Positions 47,553 through 56,650 of a stretch of 64,000 bases of DNA are shown here, one piece after another; position 1 is the stretch's first letter; each line of letters opens with the position of its first letter. The DNA lies in contig CAVOOW010000003.1 of the NCBI GenBank assembly GCA_963697675.1, positions 1 through 64,000 of the forward strand, given 5' to 3'. The stretch is from CAVOOW01 sp963697675. Its GTDB lineage: Bacteria; Actinomycetota; Actinomycetes; JACCUZ01. The notes under the pieces were generated by a model. That model was given only the letters and a program-made list of their open reading frames with translations. It ran no database searches and was not told the DNA's origin. The translations under genes were made by a program, and so were the position numbers.

Positions 47553-48686
47553 TCAGACAATTTCGAGTGGTGCGCCGGCCAGATAGCCGAGCAGTGGGCC
47601 GGACATCTTGGTGCGCGACGGCGGGTGGAAACCGAGTCCGTTGACTGCGGCGGCGAGATAGCCGGCGTCGTCGGAGCTGATGAAGTTGAGACCTCCGAGC
47701 AGCTCGACGGCCAGCGGTACGACACGCGCGATGGCGCCCTGCACGGCGTAGCGGACGAACAACGAGTCGGCCAGCAGTCCGCGGTCCCGCTGACGGTCCG
47801 GGATCTGGCGGGCGATGTTCTGCACCGCTGCCCACGCGCCCTCGAGGTCGATCACCAGGCGGGCGCGTTCGGCCTCGGGCACCCGGTCGTTGTCGAGCAC
47901 CCGCTCGACGAGCCCCGACGCAGCGCCGAGGTAGGACCCCATCATCAGCAGCTCGAACCAGAGGAACCCGGCGGTCTGCACGTCGTCGAGCAGCTCGCCC
48001 TCCTGCAGCTCCGTGCGGACCAGCAGCTCGGCGGGGACAAGCACGTCGGTGATGCTGACCTGGTCGCTCTCGGCGCCGGCCAGTGCGAAGGAGCTCCAGA
48101 ACGGAGTGACGGCGATGCCCTCGCTGGCGGCCGGGATCAGCGCGACCGCGAGCTGGGTCCCGTTGCCGTCCAGCCTTGGAACCCGGACGCTCGCGGTCAG
48201 CAGGTCCATCGACCTGGCCAGCGAACAGGGCCGCTTGACGCCGCTGATCCGTACGCCCTCATCGGTCTGCGTGGCTTGCATGGTGGGCTGCAGGATCCCG
48301 CCGCCCGTCCGCCCCTCGGCGAACCCGGAGGCCACCAGCAGGTGGTTGGTGGCGATGCCCTCGAGCATCATCCACTCCATGCCCTGCGAGACCTCGCTCA
48401 GCGCGACCAGGCTGGCGACGGAGAAGTGGTGCATCGTGGTGGCGACCGCCAGCGACGGCGAGCGCGATCCGATGGCGCGCTGCACGCGCACGGCCTCGAG
48501 CGCGGTCGCGCCCCGGCCGGAGTGCTCGGCGGGCACCAGCAGCGCTGCGCCGCCGTGGTCGCGGAAGGCCGCGATGCCCTTGCTGTGCGGTCCTTCCAGC
48601 TCCATCAGCGGGGTGCTGGACAGGAACTCGTCCAGGCCCGGCATGAAGGTGTCCAGAGCAGTCCGCTCGCGGTCCAGCAGTCCCAT
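47553..48686 (-). CDS. Acyl-CoA-dehydrogenase-fold flavoprotein (N-hydroxylase/VlmH-like candidate)
   Basis: 377 residues; first gene of the operon. The fold is clear: GGAALLVPAEHSGRGATALE, SLAVATTMHHFSVASLV, ISGVKRPCSLARSMDLLTAS and DVLVPAELLV. The C-terminus (LLGGLNFISSDDAGYLAAAV, FHPPSRTKMSGPLLGYLAG) lacks the YEGT segment that carries the catalytic Glu of true acyl-CoA dehydrogenases. Flavin-dependent group D monooxygenases share this fold, and isobutylamine N-hydroxylase is also about 40 kDa. With a flavin reductase in the operon, amine N-hydroxylation is the preferred reading, though an atypical dehydrogenase cannot be excluded. Confidence 0.78.
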   Translation of the reverse strand: MGLLDRERTALDTFMPGLDEFLSSTPLMELEGPHSKGIAAFRDHGGAALLVPAEHSGRGATALEAVRVQRAIGSRSPSLAVATTMHHFSVASLVALSEVSQGMEWMMLEGIATNHLLVASGFAEGRTGGGILQPTMQATQTDEGVRISGVKRPCSLARSMDLLTASVRVPRLDGNGTQLAVALIPAASEGIAVTPFWSSFALAGAESDQVSITDVLVPAELLVRTELQEGELLDDVQTAGFLWFELLMMGSYLGAASGLVERVLDNDRVPEAERARLVIDLEGAWAAVQNIARQIPDRQRDRGLLADSLFVRYAVQGAIARVVPLAVELLGGLNFISSDDAGYLAAAVNGLGFHPPSRTKMSGPLLGYLAGAPLEIV

Positions 48687-48805
48687 GAATCTTTCCCTCG
48701 CTCGGCCGATGCTGTGAGGAAGAGGGCGTTGTGGGTCGCCGGATACATGGCGGTCCGATCTCGTCCTGGAGGTATCAGGCCTCCTGGGCCGGGCCTCCTT
48801 CCGCT

Positions 48806-50524
48806 ATGCCACTTGAGTTCAGCAACCTTTCGGGTCGTCACCGCCGCGACCAGGACCGCCCGCGCCACCTGGTCCGCTGGGCGGCGGGGGTGACAGTGGG
48901 CGCGCTGGCACTGGCCGGCTGCGGGGTCGGGCTCAGCCTGGGCCGTCACTCCTCGGCCACGTGCGCAGACGGTGTCCGCACCCTTCGGGTCGCGGTCACA
49001 CCGGAACTGGCCGGCGTCGTCACGAAGGTGGCGGCGACCGTCGACTCGGCTCCTGGTGCCTGCACGAAGACGGTCGTCACGGCCGCGTCCTCCGCCTCGG
49101 TTGCGACGTCCTTGCGTACGTCCGGCGAGTCCGCTCGCGCCTACGACGTATGGATCCCCGACTCGTCCGCGTGGTTGCGGCGCTCCGCGGTGGGTCCGTT
49201 GCACTTGGCGACTCCCTACCCGTCTGTTGCGCGCAGCCCGATCGTGGTCGCGGTTGCGCGCCAGACCGCGGCGGGCCTCGGCTGGAACGGCCGCACGGTG
49301 GACCTCAATCCGTTTCTGGACGGGGACGCCGTGGGGCGGCCGGCCGACATCTACCTGCCGGACCCGCACGGGTCGGCTGCGGCGGCTGGTGCCCTGTTGA
49401 GCCTGCAGGCGACCGCGGCGCAGCGGTGCCGACGGACCGGCGGCTCTGACTGCGGCGCTGCTCGGGCACGTGGGGAGCGGTGTTGGGGACGTTGCGGCGA
49501 CAGCAGTTCACGGTGCTGGCCGGTGGACGGCCGGAGGTCGTGCCGACGAGCGAGCAGCAGGTGTGGGCGTACGACCGGTCCGCGGCCGGGGCGAAGCAGG
49601 TCGTGGCGGCGTACCCGTCCCTGCACGCCAGCTCGCTCGACTACCCGTGGGTGGTCCTGGCCCGGGCGCGGCAGGCTCAGGAGGACGCCGTACGCCTGCT
49701 GGCTGCGGTGATCGGTGACGCACGGGCAGTCGCTGGTGCTCGCCGCCGGGTTCCGGGACCACAAGGGGATCGGCGGGCCTGCTCTGACCTCTGCGTTGGG
49801 CGTCAACCGCGCGATCCCGGCCGGGCCGGCGCCGCTCGGCTCCGACGTCGACCGTGCTCTGAAGAGTCTCGATGTGTTGCGGCAGGGCTCCCGGATGCTC
49901 GCCGTGATCGACGTCTCGGGGTCGATGGGTGAGGCGGTTCCCGGCACTGGCGGCGCGACCCGGCTGGATCTCACCAAGAAAGCAGCCGGTCGCGGCCTCG
50001 GCGTCTACCCGGACGACACGGAGATCGGACTGTGGGCGTTCTCGACGAACCTCACGGCTGACACCGACTATCGCGAGCTCGTGCCCATCGGCCCGCTCGG
50101 TGCGCGCTCGGGCGGGCTGACCGGGCGCCAGCAGCTGGGCGGCGCTCTGGCAACGCTGCAGCACGTGCACGGCGGGGGCACCGGTCTCTACGACACGGCG
50201 CTCGCAGCCACCCGCCGGGTCCGCGAGAACTGGGAGCCCGGCCGCGTCAACTCGGTCGTCCTGCTCACCGATGGACGCAACGACGACCCTCACAGCATCG
50301 GCTTGACGGAACTCCTCACGCTGCTCCGCGCGGAGAACGACCCGCAGCGACCGGTACCGCTCATCACCATCGCGTACGGCGCTGACGGCCCGGTCGACGC
50401 CCTGCGCGCCATGAGCGCCGCGACCGGGGGAGCGACCTACGTCGCGAAGGACCCGCGGCAGGTCCGTCAGGTGTTCCTCCAGGCGATCGAGCAGCGTGCC
50501 TGCCGCCCGGCTTGTGACGGGTAA
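48806..50524 (+). pseudogene. vWA-domain lipoprotein with solute-binding-like N-terminus, two frameshifts
   Basis: ATG 48806 leads to a lipobox (GALALAGCGVG). A periplasmic-binding-like domain follows (TLRVAVTPELAGVVTKVAAT, YDVWIPDSSAWLRRSAVG, SPIVVAVARQTAAGLGW). The frame shifts near 49,450 (to QQVWAYDRSAAGAKQVVAAYP) and near 49,715. The C-terminal von Willebrand A domain has the MIDAS motif DVSGSMGEA, then LWAFSTNLTADTDY and VVLLTDGRNDDPHS. It is divergent from the biosynthetic operon. The role is unknown; this family is common on actinobacterial cell surfaces. Confidence 0.75.
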
Positions 50525-50597
50525 CGGTCATGACCATGTCTGTGGCAGTTGAGGCGCCCGCTCTCGTTGCGGAGATCGGTGACGCGCGTCCCGGGTC

Positions 50598-51392
50598 ATG
50601 CCAGCCAGGTGGGCGCGGCGCGTGGCTGCGGGGCTCGCCCCGCCTGTTGTCCAGGAGGTCGCGACCCTCGTCCGGCCCGACGCCTACCGCGACAGCCCTC
50701 TGTGGACCGACCCGCCGTTCGACTTTGGCGGATTGCCCGTGCTGCTCGTGGGTGGGTTCGCCAGCACTCCACAGTCGCTGTCGCCGTTGCACGACTGGCT
50801 GGAGCGGCTGAACTGCCGCCCGGCCATCGCGCCGATCCGCTACGGGATCGACTGCGGAGAGCGCACTGCGTTGTTGGTGGACGACGCGCTGGCCGAGCTG
50901 GCGGACGCGAACGGGCGCCCCTGCGCGCTGGTGGCGCACAGCCGCGGTGGGCACTTCGCGCGCTCGGTCGCCGTACGCCACCCCGATCTCGTGTCGTGCC
51001 TGGTGACCCTCGGGAGTCCGGTCAACCGCATGCTCGGCGTTCACCCGCTGATCCTCGCCGAGCTGTGGGCGATCGGGTTGATCGGCGGCCTCGGTGTGCC
51101 AGGCCTGATCCGACCGTCGTGTCGCTATGGGACGTGCTGCCGACGCCTCCGGGAGGACCTGATCTCTCCGTTTCCCTCGCAGGTGCCCTTCGTGAGCATC
51201 TACTCCCGCGAGGACCGGATCGTCGACTGGCGCAGCTGCTTGGACCCCGATGCGCGACACCGCGAGGTGCGCACTACCCACGGCGGCCTGCTCTGCTCGG
51301 AGGTTGCTCTGACGGCCGTGGCCGAGGAGCTGCACCGTGTGCTGGAAGGGTCCGCGGCGACGCCGTTTCCGGCGAGCCGGATAGCCAGCTGA
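50598..51392 (+). CDS. Lipase-like alpha/beta hydrolase
   Basis: 264 residues. PVLLVGGFASTPQSLSPLHDWL is the oxyanion-hole region of secreted triacylglycerol-lipase-like enzymes. The nucleophile elbow is VAHSRGGHFARS (Ser in AHSRGG), the acid is in YSREDRIVDWRS, and the final His is in TTHGGLLCS. No signal peptide is obvious at this start, so it may be cytoplasmic or have a longer N-terminus. It follows the vWA gene by about 70 bp on the same strand. Confidence 0.72.
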   Translation: MPARWARRVAAGLAPPVVQEVATLVRPDAYRDSPLWTDPPFDFGGLPVLLVGGFASTPQSLSPLHDWLERLNCRPAIAPIRYGIDCGERTALLVDDALAELADANGRPCALVAHSRGGHFARSVAVRHPDLVSCLVTLGSPVNRMLGVHPLILAELWAIGLIGGLGVPGLIRPSCRYGTCCRRLREDLISPFPSQVPFVSIYSREDRIVDWRSCLDPDARHREVRTTHGGLLCSEVALTAVAEELHRVLEGSAATPFPASRIAS

Positions 51393-51579
51393 AAGCCAAC
51401 GCCGCCGAGGAGCCCGCTGGCGTTGATCAGCGACACGGTTCAGCGCTACCTCACAGCGGGCTTGAGTTGGAAGCAATAACGCAGCTCGGCCGCTCGGGAG
51501 GGTCTGACGCTGACCTTCCGATTTCAGAGGCGGAAGGTCGCAAAGGCCCCTGCAAACAGAGCGCTCTCAAGCGGCGCAT

Positions 51580-52557
51580 TCAATGAGGCGTGTGATGTTC
51601 AAGCAATTGGCGCGCGACGTTCGTACCAGCGTCCAGCAGCGCCGTTGGAGCCGTCACGAAGCCTTCCGGTCCACAGATGATCAGCATCAAGCCAACACGT
51701 TCTTGAACGGGGGGGAGGAGGGCGGCGCGCACCTTGACTGACTCTTCGTCGTCCTGCAACAGCCTGACGGACTCGGCAAATCGTTCGACTGCCCATCGAC
51801 CTGCATGTGGCACTACGAGCTCAACGTTAACTGCTTCCCGTTGGGTCGTGATGAGCTCGTCGACGTTGCCCGGCCGCTCGAAAAACTCGTCGAGCACTGA
51901 GATCTCGCGTATGCCGGAGACGAGGTAGGTACGGATCCGGCCGTCCCCATCGACCGGGCCGGCGTCGACCTCCCAGCCGCGGCGGGTGCGGAGCACCCGA
52001 TAGGGCTCAACGACCCGCTCGGCTGTTCCTGGTTGCCAGGTCCGGGCGTAGACGATGCGCGCACGGCGGTGTTGCTGCGCAGCGCTGTTCAGCTCCGCCG
52101 CGAGCTCGGCTCCCAGGTCCGCGCGGTCTGGGGTCTCGACCGGCCACAGGCTTGTCTCGAAGGCTTCCATCGCCGAGCGCAACACATCGTTGTCCGGCTC
52201 GAGGGCGAGCAGGTCGCCGCCTGCAGCGTGCAAGGCCCCCAGTTGCTCGGCGGTCAGGTGTTCGACACCGAGTTCTCGCTCCGGGTCGGGGCTGACCACT
52301 CGCACTACCTCAGCAGTCGCTGGGTCGTCGTCGCCGTCGCTGCCGACGAACTCGATGACCGGGAGCTGGAAGTCGGCCCGTTCCGCCACGTCGACGACGA
52401 AGTAGGCGAGCAGCGCCTCCCGGACGGCGTCGGTAGTAGTGCCGAGCTCAGCGGCGAGCTGAGCTAGGGGGAGTCCGGCAGGATGTAACTCTAGGACCGC
52501 CAGAGCCTGGGACAAGCTCGCGACCCGCTCGGCATAGCGGGACACCGGCGCGCTCAT
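51580..52557 (-). CDS. WYL-domain regulator, PafC-like
   Basis: 325 residues. An N-terminal winged-helix region (ERVASLSQALAVLELHPAG, LAQLAAELGTTTDAVREAL) is followed by the WYL domain (YARTWQPGTAERVVEPYRVLRTRRGWEVDAG, IREISVLDEFFERPG) and a WCX extension. Its start overlaps the stop of the upstream WYL gene by 4 bp, giving a two-gene unit like pafBC. PafBC is a RecA-independent activator of DNA-damage genes in actinobacteria. This pair is not next to proteasome genes, so orthology is uncertain, but recBCD lies in the same window. Confidence 0.75.
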   Translation of the reverse strand: MSAPVSRYAERVASLSQALAVLELHPAGLPLAQLAAELGTTTDAVREALLAYFVVDVAERADFQLPVIEFVGSDGDDDPATAEVVRVVSPDPERELGVEHLTAEQLGALHAAGGDLLALEPDNDVLRSAMEAFETSLWPVETPDRADLGAELAAELNSAAQQHRRARIVYARTWQPGTAERVVEPYRVLRTRRGWEVDAGPVDGDGRIRTYLVSGIREISVLDEFFERPGNVDELITTQREAVNVELVVPHAGRWAVERFAESVRLLQDDEESVKVRAALLPPVQERVGLMLIICGPEGFVTAPTALLDAGTNVARQLLEHHTPH

Positions 52558-53466
52558 GGCGACCCCGCCAGGATCGCTTGCAACTCGGCTTCGATCTCCT
52601 GTCGCACCAGAAGCGGTGAGAATACGCGGACCCTCGTACCCAGTTCATAGATGCGCCAGCGGAAGACGGCTCGGTTGGACACGCTCCACGTTGCGCGGGC
52701 ATTCGTGTCGGTCGTGTCCAGCGACAACGGTGGGCCGAGGAGGTTCTCGGCGAGGGGAAGGTGCTGGGCGTCCATCTCGAGGGTGACGTTGATCGGCTCG
52801 TCCACTAGCCAGCTCAGCGGGTCCAGCGACGGGCGGGTGGCCTCGTCGAGGGGGGAGGCGGTGCCTGGGTCGTCGAGACTCACATCGCTCATCCGGGCGA
52901 CCACGAACTCCTTGGTCACGGCGTGGCCGTCCTCGCGACCGGCGAGGTACCAGCCCGAGGGACCTGTGTGCACGCGCACTGGGTGCACCGCGCGGCGGTG
53001 GCCTCGGTAGTCGAAATGGATCAGGCAGCGTCGCGCTGCGGCGCGTTGCGCGAGGTCGAGCTCGGGCCCGGGCTTGGTGCCTTCGGTCGCGGGTCTGGTG
53101 GGCCGCGCGTCGTCGTCGAGATGCCGCGCAACGTCCTGTCGGCCCGGCGGCGAGGGCGGCGCGCAGGAGCTGGCCGCGCTGCGCCGGTGTGAGGTGGACG
53201 CGCAGCCGATTGTCGCGGGCGTACATGCGATAGAGGCCGTCCTCGCCTGCTGGTGCGACGTTGCGGATGTCCCAGCCGAGCTTGTTGAGATGGTCGATGT
53301 CTCTGTTGAGGGCCCGGTGCTTGGACTCGATGTCGCCTTCGCCTGGCATGGCCGCTGCGATCAGGGATTCCGCGCGAACGCCAAGCTCGGAGGCATTGAG
53401 AATGGTGATTAAGCGCACTAGGCGCTCCATCCCCGGTCGCTGGTCGCGTCCCGGACCTGCTGGCAT
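52554..53466 (-). pseudogene. WYL-domain regulator, PafB-like, one frameshift at a G-run
   Basis: ATG 53466 follows AGGAGG. The N-terminus is MERLVRLITILNASELGVRA and IDHLNKLGWDIRNV, a winged-helix DNA-binding region. The frame breaks at the C-run 53143-53145. Removing one G on the coding strand restores DVARHLDDDARPTRPATE and then FDYRGHRRAVHPVRVHTGPSGWYL, the WYL core. The C-terminus ends LQAILAGSP, overlapping the next gene. A single homopolymer indel accounts for the whole defect, so the gene may be intact in the organism. Confidence 0.75.
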
Positions 53467-53648
53467 TCCGTCCTCCTAAGGGGTCCGAGGCTGACAGTAG
53501 GCGGCGTTTCCGGCATGCGTCCTCGTGGCACGCGGGTCGGAAGGGCTTCTCAGAATCCGAAACTGGCTGAACCAGCCACCTGCAAGAACCGTTCAAGCCA
53601 CCACGCACATCATGTAGCCGAGCCCTCGAGTCAGCAGGGAGAGCAAAC

Positions 53649-53771
53649 GTGACCGCCGACAGCGCCTCCTCTACGACATTTCCGTCTCAAATCACACAAA
53701 CCGGGCAACGATTCGGCAGGCGAAACGCCCCAGCCACGGCACCCCTCAGGGACGGCAGCCTGACGACGTGA
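53649..53771 (+). CDS. Small ORF coupled to the BTAD regulator gene
   Basis: A 40-codon frame opens with GTG 53649 behind AGGGAGAG and ends in TGA that overlaps the GTG start of the next gene (GTGA at 53768-53771). The peptide is rich in Thr, Ser and Arg with no known motif. The overlap suggests a leader peptide or coupling ORF. The rest of 53467-53767 shows no other feature. Confidence 0.35.
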   Translation: MTADSASSTTFPSQITQTGQRFGRRNAPATAPLRDGSLTT

Positions 53772-55460
53772 CGGTGACCAGCATCGATCGCGTCCGGCGC
53801 AGGTGCGGCGGGGGGACGACCTTCCGCGTTCTCGGCAGCGTCGACGTCGTCGCGCCCGATGGATCCCTCGTGGGCCCGTCCGGCCCGCGGCAACACACGC
53901 TGCTCGCCGTCCTGCTCGCCGCCCGAGGCGCGCTCGTGACACGCGACCGGCTCGCCGAGGCGCTGTGGGGTGACTGCCAGCCGGAGAACCCGTCCGCAGC
54001 CCTGCACAGCCAGGTCGCCCGGCTACGCGAAGTCCTGCGCGCGGCAACAGCCACCAGCGACGTCCTCGAGACCAAACCGACCGGCTATGTCCTCAACGCA
54101 GACGACGTCGACCGCGCGCAGTTCGAGTCCTTGCGGCTGCGCGCGCAGAACGAGCCGCCTGAGCGAAGCGGCCGACACCCTGACCGAGGCACTGGCTCTG
54201 TGGTGCGGTCACTCCTACCTGGGCGTCGAGGAGGATTCGGTACGCGCCGAGGCCACGCGGCTCGACGAGTTGCGACACCTCGCGGCGGAGGAGCACGGCG
54301 AAGCGCTCATTGCGTCGGGCCGCGCAGCCGAAGCGATCCCGGCTCTCGAGTCGTTCATCGCCAAGCACCCGCTGCGCGAACGCGCCAGAGCCGGCCTGAT
54401 GCGCGCGCTCTACGCGATCGGCCGGCACGCGGACGCGCTGGCGCAGTACGACACGTACCGCCGCCTGCTCGCCGACGAGCTCGGTCTCGAGCCAACAGAA
54501 GAACCTGCGCGAACTCCAGTCGCGCATCCTGAGTCGCGATCTCGAGATAGTCACAAACCCGAGCAACGACAACGACGATCGCGCCATCTACCCACCCAGC
54601 GAGCCAAGGACGCACGACGGCGTCACGCGACCTACGGCATCTGCACCACCGCTATGTGTCCGTGGGGGAGCGCCGCGTCGTCTGGGCCGAAGCCGGCGAC
54701 GGTCCGCCCGTCGTCGCGCTGCCGGCCTGGCTGTCCGATCTCGAGGTGATCGCATCCGGAAAAGGGCCACGGTCGTGGCTGTTCGATCGCCTCAGCGCGC
54801 GGTGCCGGCTCGTGCTCTATGACCGCGCAGGCACCGGTCTGTCGCGCGCATCGATGCCGGACTGCTCCCTCGACTACGCCGTACAAGAGCTAGCGGCCGT
54901 CGTCGACGCGGCGGGACCACCCGTCGTACTCCTCGCCATCTCGCAAGCGGGCCCGGTCGCTCTGCGCTTACGCCGCCGAGCACCCGGAGGCCGTCAGCGG
55001 CCTGGTGCTGTACGGCACCTACGCGTCGGGGCCGGAGGCGTTCCCCCACAAGGAGATCCAGCGCAGCCTCGTTTCGCTCGTGCGCGCGCACTGGGGGATG
55101 GGGTCGAACCTGCTGGCCGACCTCTACCAACCCGGTGCGCGGCGCGAAGTCGTGGAGCACATCGCGCGGCTGATGCGCGAGTCAGCGCCGGCGAACGTCG
55201 CTGCGGACCTTCTTGCTGCGGTGTACGAAGCTGACGCGTCCGAGGTCCTGGACAACGTCGACGCACCGGCGCTCGTCATGCACTATCGCGGCGACCGCGT
55301 CGTGCCGTTCCACGCGGGTGAGGCGATTGCCAAACATCTGCCGCAGTCGTCGTTCACCGCACTGGACGGTGCCTACCACCTGCCGGACGTCGCCGACCTC
55401 GATCGCATCGAGGCCGACGTAACCGACTTCATCGCTGCCGTCGGCAACACGGCTTCGTAG
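53768..55460 (+). pseudogene. BTAD (AfsR/SARP-type) regulator fused to an alpha/beta hydrolase, frameshifted
   Basis: The N-terminal winged helix (TFRVLGSVDVVAPDGSLVGP, LVTRDRLAEALWGD, LETKPTGYVLNADDVD) is followed, after a shift near 54,165, by the BTAD helices (LSEAADTLTEALALWCG to YDTYRRLLADELGLEPTE). After shifts near 54,495 and 54,640, a complete alpha/beta hydrolase follows (VWAEAGDGPPVVALPAW, LVLYDRAGTGLSR, LLAISQAGPVALR with the nucleophile Ser, MHYRGDRVVPF, LDGAYHLPD). One more shift lies near 54,970. The fusion suggests a regulator whose hydrolase domain senses or cleaves a ligand. Four indels make the present sequence non-coding. Confidence 0.72.
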
Positions 55461-55934
55461 CCGTCGTCGACGGAATGCACCGGCGCCCCCCAGGAGTGCA
55501 ACAGTCGCAGCATCACGACGTTTTTGCGGTGCACTGAAAAGGAGAACTTGGTCACTCCCCAGTTCTCGGCATCTCGGGCCAGCGTCTCGAGCAGCGCGCG
55601 GCCGACGCCGTGGCCCTGGCTGCTTGTCGACGACGGAGATGCCGACATCGGCGCGCTGCGGGTCGACGATGTCGCGCACCCACCGGGCGATGCCGACGTC
55701 GCGCGCACCGACTGAGGCGACTAAGACCACATGATGCCCCGGCTTTGTCGCCGCGAGCTTGTGGATCATCGCGGGAGAAAGCCGGGGCATCGGCGAGTGG
55801 AACCTGAGATGACGCGACTTGGCGGACATGCCCGCGAATACATCACGGATGGGCCGATCGTCCCCCTGACGGAGCGGCCGTATCCGCAACATGGCACTTG
55901 CCTCGTTGCGCTTCTCTTCGACGTTGCTGGACAT
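55373..55934 (-). pseudogene. GNAT acetyltransferase, one frameshift
   Basis: ATG 55934 follows GAGAGGAAC. The N-terminus is MLRIRPLRQGDDRPIRDVFAGM with SKSRHLRF-type sequence, and DVGIARWVRD gives the beta strands. A shift near 55,620 leads to GHGVGRALLETLARDAENWG, the acetyl-CoA pyrophosphate loop. The frame runs to 55373 and overlaps the 3' end of the convergent hydrolase gene by about 90 bp. Substrate unknown. Confidence 0.7.
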
Positions 55935-56249
55935 CGTTGTTCCTCTCGTCGCCACCAACTCTGCGCGTGAGGTCTGCCGTGCCTATGCCGCCGCACTGTC
56001 ATGGATCGCGCGACGGCACTGTCATGGGTCATGGGCCGCCGAGCGCGTTCTCAGATGTCGGACACGCCCGGTGTCAGCGAGCCCCGTCAGCGCAGTCCAG
56101 ATCCCGACGTCGCCAGAAACGAGCCAGACAGCACCTGCGCGTCGGCAGCAGATCGTGGACGATAGCGCGCATGCTGCATGTTGGCTGGCTCACGGTTGCA
56201 ACGGGTTTCGGCATGGACCCCCGCATACTCAACCTCGGAGGTGGCACCT
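55935..56249. other. Intergenic region with a short direct repeat
   Basis: No gene is supported. GCACTGTCATGG occurs twice within about 30 bp near 55,995-56,030. This stretch should contain the promoters for the divergent GNAT gene and the small gene at 56250. Confidence 0.4.
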
Positions 56250-56633
56250 GTGGCAATCCCGCCGAACGAATCGATGAGCGATTCGCTGTTCAGAGCGCTC
56301 TTGGTGTCGATGCCTGAGGGCACGGTTGTGCATACGTTGACAGGGAAGCCACCCAATCGCATCGACAAATTGACCGTTGATGCCGTTTGGGTGGAGACCG
56401 AAAAGACAGAAGCGACGGGCACAGGCGCACAGCCGGTCCCTCGATGGATGCTGCAGTTGGCGTATGACCGGCTGCGGAGCCACGGGACACTGACCAACAA
56501 GACGCTGCTGCGTGACCTTCGTGTCCATCGGTCATCGTTCGTGTGTGCGGCTCTGGCTCGGTTGCCCGAGGTCGAAGTGGTGAACACGAATCCGATCACG
56601 TTGAGTTGGCGAGGGCCGGGCACAGCGTCCTAG
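56250..56633 (+). CDS. Hypothetical protein with helix-turn-helix-like C-terminus
   Basis: 127 residues from GTG 56250, chosen because GGAGG lies 8 bp upstream. The sequence VPRWMLQLAYDRLRSHGTLT followed by LLRDLRVHRSSFVCAALARL looks like a winged-helix module, and VVNTNPITLSW forms the end. The first half (GTVVHTLTGKPPNRIDKL) is unrecognised. It may be a small DNA-binding protein; no partner is evident. Confidence 0.5.
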   Translation: MAIPPNESMSDSLFRALLVSMPEGTVVHTLTGKPPNRIDKLTVDAVWVETEKTEATGTGAQPVPRWMLQLAYDRLRSHGTLTNKTLLRDLRVHRSSFVCAALARLPEVEVVNTNPITLSWRGPGTAS

Positions 56634-56650
56634 AGCGCGTGGTGCGGCGG

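Noticed and set aside
36000..48000. Classical polyketide or nonribosomal peptide cluster
   Set aside because: The SRPBCC cyclase-like protein suggests one at first sight, but no ketosynthase, acyltransferase, condensation, adenylation or carrier-protein domain is present.
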